From assembly GCF_014202475.1 (NCBI RefSeq), contig NZ_JACHGV010000007.1, forward strand, positions 124,001 to 188,000: 64,000 nucleotides of DNA, written 5' to 3'. The first letter of the stretch is position 1, and every line of letters starts with the position of its first letter. The DNA is from Streptomyces paradoxus (GTDB taxonomy: Bacteria; Actinomycetota; Actinomycetes; Streptomycetales; Streptomycetaceae). Positions 36,986 to 46,315 of the stretch are shown one piece after another. The translations under genes were made by a program, and so were the position numbers. The notes beneath the pieces are model-generated. The model was not told the origin of the DNA. It was given only the letters and a program-made list of their open reading frames with translations, and made no database searches.

Positions 36986-38380
36986 TCAGCCGCCGCGCCG
37001 CACCCGGGCCGCCCTGCGGGCCTCCGCGAGCTTGCGGGCCTCGCTGCTCTTACGGGACGACCTGCCACCGGAGCCGCTCTTCGCGTCCTTGGCGCTGCCC
37101 AGGCCGCGGAACGGGGCGTTGTGGTTCTTGGGGCGCGATGCGGCCGACCCGCCGTCGAGAGGCTCTCCTGAAGGGGCCCTGGCCCCGGTGATCCGGCTCA
37201 GCTCCGCCTCGCCGGACCGCACCTTACTGACCTTGGGAGCAACTTCGGCGTCGGCCATGACCTGGCTCGTCTCACGGCGCTGCCCCGACAGGACGAGGGT
37301 CACGACCGTGCCGCAGCGCCCGGCCCGAGCCGTGCGGCCCGCGCGGTGCAGATAGTCCTTCGGATCGGTGGCCGGGTCGACGTTGACCACGAGGTCGAGG
37401 TCGTCGACGTGCAGGCCGCGTGCGGCGACGTTCGTCGCCACCAGCGAGGTGACCTGACCGTTCCTGAACTGGGCCAGGGTCCGGGTGCGCTGCGGCTGGG
37501 ACTTCCCACTGTGCAGGGCGGCGGCGGCCACGCCGTTGGCCCGCAGATGCCGCGTGAGCTGGTCGACGCCGTGCTTGGTGTCCAGGAACAGCAGCACGCG
37601 GCCGTCCCGGGCGGCGATCTCCGTCGTCACTGCGTACCGGTCCGGGCCGTGCACGACGAAGACGTGGTGCTCGATCGCGGACACCGCGCCGGACGAGGGG
37701 TCCACGGAGTGGACGGCGGGGTCGCGAAGGTAGCGCTGCACCAGCTGGTCCACGTCGCGGTCGAGGGTGGCGGAGAACAGCATCCGCTGCCCGCCGGAAC
37801 GCACCTGGTCCAGGATCTCGGTGACCTGCGGCAGGAACCCCATGTCACACATCTGGTCGGCCTCGTCCAAGACCGTGATGCGCACCCGTCCCAGCCGGCA
37901 GCCGTTGCGCTCGATGAGGTCGTGCAGCCGGCCGGGCGTGGCGACGACGATCTCGGCGCCGTCCCGCAGCGCGGTGGCCTGCCGTCCGATGGACACTCCG
38001 CCCACCACGGTCGCGAGCCGCAGTCCCAGCGCCTCGGCGTACGGGGTGAGCGCCTCACCCACCTGCTGCGCCAGCTCCCTGGTGGGCACCAGGACGAGCG
38101 CCAGCGGCTCTTTGGGCTGAGCACGCCGCCCGGCCGTCCGGGCGAGCATCCCCAGCCCGAAGGCGAGCGTCTTGCCGGACCCGGTGCGGCCCCGGCCCAG
38201 GACGTCCCGCCCGGCGAGCGCGGCCGGCAGCGCCGCCTCCTGGATGGGGAAGGGAACGGTCACACTGTGATCGTCGAGCACTCGCAGAACCTCGGCCGGG
38301 AGTCCCAGCCCTGCGAAGGAGGCCGCCGAAGGCAACGCCGAGTCCTGTCGCCCGGCATCGCGGGGTGCTGATTCGCTCAC
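36986..38380 (-). CDS. DEAD-box ATP-dependent RNA helicase
   Basis: 464 residues from GTG at 38380 (SESAPRDAGRQ) with GGAGGAAGG upstream. All core motifs are visible: Q-motif PFPIQEAALP, motif I GRTGSGKT, PTRELAQQ, TPGRL, DEAD (VLDEADQM), SAT (FSATLD), and in domain 2 LLFLDTK, VATNVAARGLHVDD and HRAGRTARAG. The C-terminus is a Lys/Arg/Ser-rich tail (SSRKSSEARKLAEARRAARVRRGG), typical of RNA-binding extensions on actinomycete RhlE/CsdA-type helicases. Role: remodelling of mRNA or rRNA structures in the cytoplasm. Likely monocistronic, with its own terminator. Confidence 0.95.
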   Translation of the reverse strand: MSESAPRDAGRQDSALPSAASFAGLGLPAEVLRVLDDHSVTVPFPIQEAALPAALAGRDVLGRGRTGSGKTLAFGLGMLARTAGRRAQPKEPLALVLVPTRELAQQVGEALTPYAEALGLRLATVVGGVSIGRQATALRDGAEIVVATPGRLHDLIERNGCRLGRVRITVLDEADQMCDMGFLPQVTEILDQVRSGGQRMLFSATLDRDVDQLVQRYLRDPAVHSVDPSSGAVSAIEHHVFVVHGPDRYAVTTEIAARDGRVLLFLDTKHGVDQLTRHLRANGVAAAALHSGKSQPQRTRTLAQFRNGQVTSLVATNVAARGLHVDDLDLVVNVDPATDPKDYLHRAGRTARAGRCGTVVTLVLSGQRRETSQVMADAEVAPKVSKVRSGEAELSRITGARAPSGEPLDGGSAASRPKNHNAPFRGLGSAKDAKSGSGGRSSRKSSEARKLAEARRAARVRRGG

Positions 38381-38545
38381 GGAAAGCCTTCCTCCGAGGA
38401 AACCGTACCGAGGAAGGCGCGGCGGGGACGCGGTCACCGGCCAGGGACACCGAACGGGTCACGGCGCAGTGAGCGGCAAACAGCCAACGCTAGCACGGGG
38501 CACTCCGGGGCCGCGCGGCCGATGTCACGGACTGCTCCGGAACCA

Positions 38546-38589
38546 CCGAGTGGCCGGGACCGGGTCCTGGCCCGGTCCCGGCCACTCGG
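38546..38589. terminator. Strong stem-loop after the GH43 gene
   Basis: A perfect 19-bp stem with a 6-base loop starts 10 bases beyond the GH43 stop on the minus strand. It separates that gene from the helicase promoter and should be an efficient terminator in either direction. Confidence 0.75.
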
Positions 38590-38598
38590 CGCACGTCC

Positions 38599-41500
38599 TT
38601 ACTCGCGGTGTCCGATGGTGACGATGCCCTTCGTCCTGGCGCCGGTCTTGTTGTCGTAGAGGACGTCTCCGGTGGACTTCTTCCAGATCCTGATGCGGAA
38701 GGTGTCCGGGCCGTCGGTGGCGGTGACTCTGAAGGCGTAGCCGCTCTTGCCGCCCACCGTGCCGGTGCCCTGGTAGACGGCCCTGGAGCCGTTCACCACG
38801 AGCCAGTCGGAGCCGGTGGAGCGGAAGGTGAGCTTGGCCGGACCGAAGACGAACGTGGCCTTGCCGGTGGGTACGGTGGCTCCCTTCCGGTACTGGGCGG
38901 CCAAGGTGAACGCCGCCTTTCCGGTGAGCCCCGGCCTGCCCGGGCAGGCACCGGCCGGCGAGGTGATCGTGCCGGCGCCGGCGACGGGCCCGGCGGCACG
39001 GTCGTAGACGATCAGCTCGGCGAGCGTGGTGCTGTCCGAGCCCTGGTCGTCGTCGGTGACCGTGACGACCGGGCGGTGGATGCCCGCGTCGTCGTAGACG
39101 TGTGCGGCGCGGCAGCCGGAGTCGGTGACCGTGCCGGTCGTCGGCCGGCTGCCGTCCTTCCAGTCGACCGTGCAGGTGTGGCGGTCGCTCGTGCCCGGGT
39201 CGTCGAAGGACGCGGTGACGACGGCGGCCTTGCCCACCGAGAGGGGCGAGCCCGGGCCCTTGGCGGAGGTGATCGACGGGGCTGCGTTGGAGACCTCGAC
39301 ACTCGCGGTGTCGCTGCCGCGCCCGCCGGTCAGGGTGACCCGGAAGGTGCCGTCGTCGGTGCAGGTGAGGGTCGTGCGGGCCGCGGCGGGGTCCTCGACC
39401 GTGCACGGGGCGCCGTCCTGGACGGTCCACTTCGGCGTGCCCGCCCCGGAGTCGGTGCCGGCGAGCGTGATCGGCTCGCCCTCCGTGCCGGTGGCGTCCG
39501 GCCCTGCGTGGACGACGGTGACCGGGTCGATGCCGCCGAGGGTCGGGACGACCTTCTCGATCAGGCCGTCGGAGCCGAACTCCATTTTGTCGACGGTGGT
39601 TTCGCGGTGCGTGCCGTCTCCGCCGGGGATGGCGAAGCGGTGGTAGGCGATGTACCAGTCGTCGGTGCTGGGGACGTGGACGACGGAGTGGTGGCCCGGG
39701 CCCTTGATGCCCAGGGACAGGTCCTTCTCCAGGATGACGCCCTGCTTGGTCCACGGGCCGGTGGGTGAGGGGCCGGTCGCGTAGGCGACGCGGTAGTTCT
39801 CGTCCCGGGTGTCGTTCTCCGACCACATGAAGTAGTAGGTGCCCTTGCGCTTGATGACGAAGGTGCCCTCGTTGTAGCCGCTCGGGGTGATGTCCTTGAC
39901 CTGCGCGGTGTCGATGGAGGTCATGTCGTAGCCCAGCGGGACGACATAGGCGCGGCCGTTGCCCCAGTAGAGGTACTGCTTGCCGTCGTCGTCGGTGAAG
40001 ACCGCCGGGTCGATCATCTGGCCGCGGAAGTCACCGGCCTTCAGCAGTGGTTTGCCCAGGGCGTCCTTGAACGGCCCGGTGGGCGAGTCGGACACGGCGA
40101 CGCCGATGTTCGCGTCGGCGCAGAAGTAGAAGTAGTACTTCCCGTCCTTCTCGGTCATCGCCGGCGCCCAGGCCCTGCTGTCCGCCCAGCTGACGTCGGG
40201 ACCCAGGTCGAGGATGACGCCGTGGTCCTTCCAGTGGACCAGGTCCGTGGAGGAGTAGGCCTTGAACTGCGTGCCGCTCCAGCCCTCGAAGCCGTCGGTC
40301 GTCGGGTAGATGTAGAAGGTGTCGCCGAAGCGGACGATGTTCGGGTCGGCGTTCAGGCCCGGCAGGACCGGGGTCTTCATGATCAGCGCCGAGACCTTCC
40401 AGGTGCGCTTCTTGCCGTCCGACCCGGTGACCTCGTACGTCACCGGCTCGGTGAAGTCCCGCACGCTGCCGGAGGCGGGGCTGATCGTCGCGCCCTCGGC
40501 GAGCGTGAACTCGGGTGCCAGCGCGGTGAGATCGGTGCCCGCCTTCATCGGCAGGGTGATCGTGCCGCCGCCGTTGTCGATGAGCGCGTCGACCTTGAGC
40601 TGCGGGTGCGTCGCCTTGGCGATGCCCGCCGTGTTGCCGCTGAGTTCCATGACCTCGGCGCCCGTGAGGGCACGGTCGTAGATGCGGAAGTCGTCGGCCT
40701 CGCCGCCGAAGTACGGGTCGGCCGCGTACAGGGAGCGGCCGATGTAGCCGCTGTGGTCCTTGGCCGCGTCGTACAGCTCGGACGGCTTGATGGTGGTCGT
40801 CGTGCGGGCCGCCTCGACGCCGTCGGCGTACAGGACCATCGTGCCGGTGGCGCCGTCCAGCGTCACCGTGACGTGCCGCCACTGGCCGGGCGTGAGCTGC
40901 GAGCCGGCCGTCAGCTTCGACTCGGCTGACCAACTGGCCTTCGTGATGGCCGAGTAGAGGCTGGATCCGCCGTTGGACGGGGTGGCGAACAAGTACTTGT
41001 CACTGTCGGGTCCGAGCCCGAACAGCCACTGGAAGCTGCTGCCGCCCTTCCACTTGGCGTACGTCGACACCGTCACGCTGCCGGCGTTCTTCAGCACGCC
41101 GTTGGGGATCTTCACGTACGGCGAGTCCGAGCCGCCGGACATCTTGAACGAGCCGCCCTCGACACCGGTGCCGAAGTCGGGTGTGCGGACGTACGTGCCG
41201 TGGTGGCCGTGCCCGCTGGAGTCACGGGCGATGCTGCCGCCGGTCTCGTCGAAGTCGTAGTGCAGCAGCAGGTCCGCCGGGACGTCCGGTCCCTCGTCGG
41301 ACACGGTGACCTCGGCCCGGACCGGGATCGCAGCGCCGCCCGGCAGACTGCCGGTGACGGTGAAGGTGCCGGCCTGGGCGTACTTCGACGCCGGGACGTC
41401 CTCCCAGGCGACGGAGACGGGCCGCTTGACGCCGTCGGCGTACTCGGCGATCACCGTGGCCGGCAGCACCGGCGCCCGGCCGACCCCGGTCTTCACGGAG

Positions 41501-43806
41501 ACGTCCTCGACGCTCTTCACGATCTGGTCGGGCTGGTAGGCGCGCAGCAGCCGGTCGTACTCGGCCTGGGTGACCGGCAGCACGGTGCCGTGGCGGGGTT
41601 TGGCCGGCAGGTCGTAGCCGGTGGAGGGGGTCCAGGTGCCGGAGTCGAGGTCGGTCGTCTCGAAGGGGATGTAGCCGCGGCCGCCGAACTCGTCGAGGAA
41701 CGCGTACCACTTCTCCTCGGTGTTCGACTTGAACACCAGCGGTCCCTCGGCGGCGTTCATCGCGCCCTTGCCGATGCCCTCGGCGACCGGAGTCCAGGCC
41801 GGGTCCAGGATCGAGTCGCTCTTCTCCTGGAAGATGAACTTGCTGTTGGGCGTGGAGGAGGTGTTGTTCCGCTCGTCCTTGGACAGGCGGTGGTACGTCC
41901 CGTCGTGCCGGATCATCGTGGAGTCGATGACCGAGTAGCCGCGGTCGATCCAGACCTTGGGCTCGCTGAAGGTGTAGAAGTCGCGGGTGGTGGCGTACAT
42001 CATGCGGTTGTACGTGTCGCCGGAGTGGTCGGCGTTGTCGTACAGCTTCGACGCCCAGAACACGACGTACTCGCCGCGCTCGGCGTCATAGAACGCCTCC
42101 GGCGCCCAGGTGTTGCCCGCGCTGTCGGGTGAGACCCTGACCAGGCGCTGGTTCGTCCAGTGCACCAGGTCGGTGGACTCCCAGACCATGATGGACTTGC
42201 TGCCGGTGCGCTGGGAGGCGTCCCAGTCGCCGTTGCCGTAGATCCTGAGGTCGGTGGCGATCTGGTAGAACTTGTCGCCCTCCGGGGAGCGGATGATGAA
42301 CGGGTCGCGCAGGCCCTTCTCGCCGAGCGTGGAGGTGAGGACCGGCTTTCCGTCGTTCAGCTCGCGCCAGTGCAGCGGGTCGTTGCCCTTGCTGAGGGCG
42401 GCGTAGAGCTGTTCGCCGTCGGAGGTGCCCTCGCCGGTGAAGTAGCTGAACATGTAGCCCTTGAGGGCCGCCTCGGCGGGCAGTTCGGGCACCTTGGCCG
42501 TCATGACGCGGGTCGCCTTCGCCTCGCCCTTGGTGACGGTGGCGGTCAGCTCGACGGTGGTGGCGCCGTCGCCGTGCGCGGGGCGGTGGACCTCGCCGCC
42601 GGCGGAGACGACGTCCGGCTTCGCGGAGGACCAGGTGACGGCCGTGCCGTACTTGCCGCCCTTGGGCAGGGTCAGGTTTCCGCGGGCGTCGTCGAGGTTG
42701 TGCACCGTGAGCGCCTCGGCGGCCTCCCGGGTGGCGGCGGCGTCGTCGAGTGCGGGCCGGACCGTGACGTCGAAGGTCTTGGTGCCGGTCACCGTGCCCT
42801 TCTTCAAGGTCGCGGTAAGCCGGGCGTGGCCGTCGGGTGAGCCGGCCTCGGGGCGGGTCACCTTGCCGGTGTCCGACACCACGGAGGGGTTGTCGCTGTC
42901 CCAGCTGATGGCGGAGCCGCCGGCCGGGCCGGTCTTCGGCAGGTCCAGGTCGGCGGTGACGCCGCTGGTGTCACCCAGGCTCAGAGCCTCCTTGTCGTCG
43001 GCGACGCCCTGGGTGGCGACGGGGAGGGAGAGCTGCTCGACCTCCGGGCCGTCCAGTGCCCGGTCGTACACCCGGAAGTCGCGGATCCGGCCCTTGAAGA
43101 GCTTGTCGCCGTCGTAGACGGACTTGCCGATGGAGTTGGCCCTGGTGGTGCCGGAGCCGATGGCGCCGGGTGTGGTGGTGACCGAGGTGTTGCGGCCGAC
43201 CTCGACGCCGTCCTCGTAGAGCACGCCCGTGGAGCCGCTCTGGGCGTAGGTGATGTGCTTCCACACTCCGCGGGTCAGGTTGTGGGAGTCGGACGCCTTG
43301 GTGGTCTGCTCGGTGGACCAGTTGCCCGTCGCGACGGAGGTGCGGAAGGAGTTGCCCGTCGTGAACAGGTAGCCATTGCCGCTGCCCGCGCTGGTGTTGC
43401 CGAAGCCGTAGAGGAAGTAGGGCGTGCTCTGGGTGGAGTCGATCAGTACGTCCATGGAGACGGTGATCGCGTCCATGCCCTTCATGACGTCGTCCGGCAC
43501 CTTGATGTAGGTGTCCGAGCCGTTGAAGGCGAGCCCCTGACCGGGTGCCGGCCAGTCGGCGGTGCCGCTGACCGTGCCGTTGCGGCCGTTGCCGGAGGCG
43601 TCGGGCACGGTGCCGCCGGCGTCGAGCTTGTACCACAGCGCCAGGCCGTCGGTGATGTCCGCGGCTTCGGCCGCCGGGGCCTCCGGGGCCGCCTGTGCGG
43701 AGACCGTGGGGCCGGCGAGGGTGAGCAGCATCGACGCGGCGGTCAGTCCGGCGAGAGGGCCCGCCCAACGTCTCGCGCGGCTGCGAAGTCGTGCGACGTG
43801 CGTCAT
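38599..43806 (-). CDS. Secreted modular glycosidase: LamG-Ig-GH43-Ig-LamG-Ig-GH43-PKD
   Basis: About 1735 residues from ATG at 43806; an in-frame ATG at 43833 is an alternative. A signal peptide with RSRARRWAGPL and a hydrophobic core ends near AQA. Order: LamG fold (about 45-262), two Ig-like repeats (to about 435), GH43 domain (about 440-770; LRDPFII, NTWAPEAFYD, AEGPLVF), Ig-like (about 775-850), LamG (about 860-1065), Ig-like, a second GH43 domain (about 1135-1430; NADPNIVRFGDTFYIYPT, WAPAMTEKDGKYY, GYNEGTFVIKRKGTYYFMWS), PKD-like repeats (about 1435-1600) and a C-terminal domain with KATFVFGPAKLTF. Each GH43 shows the expected N-terminal Asp, middle Asp/Glu regions. Predicted extracellular removal of arabinose or xylose from plant polysaccharides. 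Confidence 0.92.
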   Translation of the reverse strand: MTHVARLRSRARRWAGPLAGLTAASMLLTLAGPTVSAQAAPEAPAAEAADITDGLALWYKLDAGGTVPDASGNGRNGTVSGTADWPAPGQGLAFNGSDTYIKVPDDVMKGMDAITVSMDVLIDSTQSTPYFLYGFGNTSAGSGNGYLFTTGNSFRTSVATGNWSTEQTTKASDSHNLTRGVWKHITYAQSGSTGVLYEDGVEVGRNTSVTTTPGAIGSGTTRANSIGKSVYDGDKLFKGRIRDFRVYDRALDGPEVEQLSLPVATQGVADDKEALSLGDTSGVTADLDLPKTGPAGGSAISWDSDNPSVVSDTGKVTRPEAGSPDGHARLTATLKKGTVTGTKTFDVTVRPALDDAAATREAAEALTVHNLDDARGNLTLPKGGKYGTAVTWSSAKPDVVSAGGEVHRPAHGDGATTVELTATVTKGEAKATRVMTAKVPELPAEAALKGYMFSYFTGEGTSDGEQLYAALSKGNDPLHWRELNDGKPVLTSTLGEKGLRDPFIIRSPEGDKFYQIATDLRIYGNGDWDASQRTGSKSIMVWESTDLVHWTNQRLVRVSPDSAGNTWAPEAFYDAERGEYVVFWASKLYDNADHSGDTYNRMMYATTRDFYTFSEPKVWIDRGYSVIDSTMIRHDGTYHRLSKDERNNTSSTPNSKFIFQEKSDSILDPAWTPVAEGIGKGAMNAAEGPLVFKSNTEEKWYAFLDEFGGRGYIPFETTDLDSGTWTPSTGYDLPAKPRHGTVLPVTQAEYDRLLRAYQPDQIVKSVEDVSVKTGVGRAPVLPATVIAEYADGVKRPVSVAWEDVPASKYAQAGTFTVTGSLPGGAAIPVRAEVTVSDEGPDVPADLLLHYDFDETGGSIARDSSGHGHHGTYVRTPDFGTGVEGGSFKMSGGSDSPYVKIPNGVLKNAGSVTVSTYAKWKGGSSFQWLFGLGPDSDKYLFATPSNGGSSLYSAITKASWSAESKLTAGSQLTPGQWRHVTVTLDGATGTMVLYADGVEAARTTTTIKPSELYDAAKDHSGYIGRSLYAADPYFGGEADDFRIYDRALTGAEVMELSGNTAGIAKATHPQLKVDALIDNGGGTITLPMKAGTDLTALAPEFTLAEGATISPASGSVRDFTEPVTYEVTGSDGKKRTWKVSALIMKTPVLPGLNADPNIVRFGDTFYIYPTTDGFEGWSGTQFKAYSSTDLVHWKDHGVILDLGPDVSWADSRAWAPAMTEKDGKYYFYFCADANIGVAVSDSPTGPFKDALGKPLLKAGDFRGQMIDPAVFTDDDGKQYLYWGNGRAYVVPLGYDMTSIDTAQVKDITPSGYNEGTFVIKRKGTYYFMWSENDTRDENYRVAYATGPSPTGPWTKQGVILEKDLSLGIKGPGHHSVVHVPSTDDWYIAYHRFAIPGGDGTHRETTVDKMEFGSDGLIEKVVPTLGGIDPVTVVHAGPDATGTEGEPITLAGTDSGAGTPKWTVQDGAPCTVEDPAAARTTLTCTDDGTFRVTLTGGRGSDTASVEVSNAAPSITSAKGPGSPLSVGKAAVVTASFDDPGTSDRHTCTVDWKDGSRPTTGTVTDSGCRAAHVYDDAGIHRPVVTVTDDDQGSDSTTLAELIVYDRAAGPVAGAGTITSPAGACPGRPGLTGKAAFTLAAQYRKGATVPTGKATFVFGPAKLTFRSTGSDWLVVNGSRAVYQGTGTVGGKSGYAFRVTATDGPDTFRIRIWKKSTGDVLYDNKTGARTKGIVTIGHRE

Positions 43807-43940
43807 GTCTTCTGAGGTCCTCTGCTGAGGCATGGCCGATGACGGACAGGGCGGCGGTACGGAAAGAGGTGGAGGAGCCGACGAGGCGGCGGCAAGTCCC
43901 GGCCGTGGGCCTGCCGTTACACGCAGGTGACGTGTGTTGC

Positions 43941-43985
43941 GAGAGTTTCAGTCGGCGCCCGGGGCAGCGTCAAGAGCTTTCGAAC
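43941..43985 (-). promoter_or_regulatory. Candidate promoter with LacI-type half-palindromes for the GH43 gene
   Basis: Read on the minus strand: TCGAAAGCTCTTGACG gives a -35-like TTGACG (43968-43973) flanked by a GAAAGC element, and GAAACTCTC lies further downstream (43941-43949), one base from the GAAACTTTC palindrome. LacI-family regulators of Streptomyces glycoside hydrolase genes bind sites of this general form. No LacI gene is in the window. Confidence 0.4.
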
Positions 43986-44048
43986 AATGTGCGACAGGTC
44001 GAACACGGGCGTCCGACTCGCGGTGGTTCACACGGTCGGACGCGCGGG

Positions 44049-44831
44049 TCAGCCGTCGCCCCTGGTGGCCACGACGGCCCAGGTGCGGTGCGGGACTTGG
44101 AGCACCTCACCGGGGAAGCGGTCGCCCAGCACCCGGCCGAGGGCCTCGTCGAAGCGGTCCACCTCGTCCGGCGTCAGGCTGGCGCCCACCCCGGCACTGG
44201 CCCGGATCCGCCCCCGCCACGCAGCGGGCGAGTAGGGCACGGCCAGGTCGAAGGAGAAGGTCTCGATGCCGGTGAAGCCCGCGGTGGCCAGGTCGGTCAG
44301 CCAGCGCGGGTACAGTCCGGTGCCGCCGCCCAGCGTCCACGCCGGGTTGAAGGAGAGGATCAGCTCCTCGGTCGCCTCGACCACGTTGCCCGGCAGGGGC
44401 AGCCAGTCGAAGTGGGCGATGACCACCCGGCCGCCGGGGCGCAGCAGCCGCCGTATCTCGGCAGTCGCCCTCGGCGCGTCGAACCAGTGCCAGCACTGGC
44501 CGGCCGCCACCACGTCGTACGAACCGTCCGGCAGCCCCGTGGACTCCGCCGAGCCGACGCGGTAGTCGGTCTCCACCCCGGCCTCCCGGTCGAGCTCCCG
44601 GGCTTGTTCGAGCAGCGGCGCGGCCGGGTCGAGGCCGGTCACCCGCGCTCCCGCCTGCGCGAACAGCCGGGCCAGGGTGCCGGTGCCGGTCCCGAGGTCG
44701 AGGACGTCCTTGCCGGGGAAGGCGATGCCGTGCCGGTACAGGTGGGTCACGACCTCCGGTGGGAAGCCGGCGCGGTGGCGGCCGTAATCCTGCGCGGTGA
44801 GCCCGAAGTCGGGACGGAACGTGCTGGTCAT
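44049..44831 (-). CDS. SAM-dependent methyltransferase (class I)
   Basis: 260 residues from ATG with GGAGA upstream. Motif I VLDLGTGTGTLARLF, post-I LDPAAPLLEQAR, and GQCWHWFDAPRATAEIRRLLRPGGRVVIAHFD are typical of the Methyltransf_11/25 group. The WHWF segment is common in a broad set of uncharacterised actinomycete methyltransferases annotated near UbiE. Substrate not predictable. Isolated between the GH43 gene and a divergent small gene. Confidence 0.88.
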   Translation of the reverse strand: MTSTFRPDFGLTAQDYGRHRAGFPPEVVTHLYRHGIAFPGKDVLDLGTGTGTLARLFAQAGARVTGLDPAAPLLEQARELDREAGVETDYRVGSAESTGLPDGSYDVVAAGQCWHWFDAPRATAEIRRLLRPGGRVVIAHFDWLPLPGNVVEATEELILSFNPAWTLGGGTGLYPRWLTDLATAGFTGIETFSFDLAVPYSPAAWRGRIRASAGVGASLTPDEVDRFDEALGRVLGDRFPGEVLQVPHRTWAVVATRGDG

Positions 44832-45019
44832 GGCGGGTCTCCATTCCCCTCGGTGGTCGCGGTTCCAGGATCGGGCATCGATCGGGAACGGGAACCCGGG
44901 GGTTCCGCTGTTCCAGGGGGCCTCCCGGCCGACGCCCCGGCTGTGTCGGACGGCCGGCGCGCAGGGGTTCAGCCATGCTGGGGCAGGTGGCACCCCCTCC
45001 CCACGACAAGGAGCCCCGT

Positions 45020-45235
45020 ATGCCCACGGACACCCTCGGACGATTCCTGGCAGCTCTGGCCCCGGAACACCGCGAGGCGGTCGGCGCCAGGCCGCGCGAG
45101 GAGCAGGAGCGGCTCGCGGCGGCCTGGGAACGGGAGCTGGAGGCGGACGACGGACTCGACACCCTCGACGAACTGTCGCCCCCGGCGGCAGAGGCCGAAG
45201 CGGCCCGCCGCGTGCTGGACCGCGAGACCGACTAG
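45020..45235 (+). CDS. Small acidic helical protein, unknown
   Basis: 71 residues from ATG with AAGGAG 7 bases upstream. The sequence (LGRFLAALAPEHREAVGARPREEQERLAAAWERELEADDGLDTLDEL) is strongly helical and charged, without membrane or signal segments. The clear RBS and codon pattern support a real gene. No family recognised. Confidence 0.6.
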   Translation: MPTDTLGRFLAALAPEHREAVGARPREEQERLAAAWERELEADDGLDTLDELSPPAAEAEAARRVLDRETD

Positions 45236-45405
45236 AGCGCGCGGGCTTCCCCACCGCCCCGCCATCGCTTCGGGACCGCCCCGGCCGTCGGGACACCGCC
45301 GAGCAGCAGGATTGTCCGTGATCGGTAACAGACGGATCCGCCGGCCGCCGTCCGCCCTCTTGCCCTGTGCACGGGCATCACGGCGACGGCGAAGGAACAG
45401 AAGAC

Positions 45406-46185
45406 ATGGTGGGAAACGGCGGACGGGGATGGTACGCCAAAGTGCTGGCGGCGGCGCTCGGGGTGACCGCGGTTGCAGGCCTGACCTCGTTCTGGAACGC
45501 GCAACTCGGTGCTGCCGAGGGACGACCCGACCGGGGCGTGGCGGCGCCTGCCGCCCCGTCGCAGGGCCGGAAGGCGGCGCCCGTGAAGGCGGGCATCGTG
45601 CACGCCTCGGACGCCGGTGCCCGTGGCGTCAACATCACCATCGACGACGGTCCGGACCCCGTCTGGACACCTGAAGTGCTCCAGGTGCTGCGGGACCACG
45701 GTGTGAAGGCCACGTTCTGCATGGTGGGCACGCAGGCTCGCGCCCACCCCGACCTGGTCAAGGCGGTCGTGGCGGCCGGGCACCGGCTCTGCGACCACAC
45801 GGTCTCGCACGACGTCACCATGGACCACAAGTCCACGGCGTATCAGACGGACCAGATCAGGGACGCCGAGCGCATGATCACCGAGGCCTCCGGAGGTGTC
45901 CGCCCGCTGTACTACCGGGCTCCCGGAGGGGCCTTCACCCCCTCCAGCCGTCATCTCGCCGCGTCCCGCGGCATGCGCCCGCTCGGCTGGAACATCGACT
46001 CCAAGGACTTCGAGCGCCCCGGCGCGAACGCCATCGTCGCCACCGTCAAGAACGAGATCTCCAACGGCCCGACGCTCCTCTTCCACGACGCGGGGGGAGA
46101 CCGCTCGCAGACCGTCGCCGCCCTGCGGGAGCTCCTTCCGTGGCTGAAGGAGCAGGGGTACTCCTTCGGTTTCCCCGTGCGCTGA
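45406..46185 (+). CDS. Polysaccharide deacetylase (NodB/CE4)
   Basis: 259 residues from ATG (MVGNGGRGWY) with GAAGGAA upstream. An N-terminal hydrophobic segment (KVLAAALGVTAVAGLTSFW) is a signal peptide or anchor. NodB motifs: ITIDDGPD (catalytic Asp and metal Asp), HTVSH (two metal His), YRAPGG and the late DSKDFERPG and LFHDAGG. Predicted to de-N-acetylate chitin-like oligomers or peptidoglycan at the cell surface. Not next to the GT2 synthase, so a PgaB-like partnership is only a possibility. Confidence 0.92.
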   Translation: MVGNGGRGWYAKVLAAALGVTAVAGLTSFWNAQLGAAEGRPDRGVAAPAAPSQGRKAAPVKAGIVHASDAGARGVNITIDDGPDPVWTPEVLQVLRDHGVKATFCMVGTQARAHPDLVKAVVAAGHRLCDHTVSHDVTMDHKSTAYQTDQIRDAERMITEASGGVRPLYYRAPGGAFTPSSRHLAASRGMRPLGWNIDSKDFERPGANAIVATVKNEISNGPTLLFHDAGGDRSQTVAALRELLPWLKEQGYSFGFPVR

Positions 46186-46315
46186 CGCCCGTCCGGCCTC
46201 CGGCACGGTCGGGTCGAGGAACTCCCCCGGGCGGCTCCGCCGGCCGCTACCGGCCTTCGGGGGAATTCCGGGCCCGCCTCGCGGTCCGACGGCCCCGGGG
46301 TGGTACGGGCATGAG

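Noticed and set aside
36503..37171. Plus-strand frames in the helicase-EAL gap
   Set aside because: They run into the antisense of the helicase gene, lack RBS, and include Cys/Arg/Ser-rich sequence without a fold. The gap is treated as regulatory.
38608..39768. 386-codon plus-strand frame opposite the GH43 gene
   Set aside because: It is antisense to clearly conserved GH43/PKD modules, and its Asp/Gly/Val-rich product is a codon-shadow artefact.
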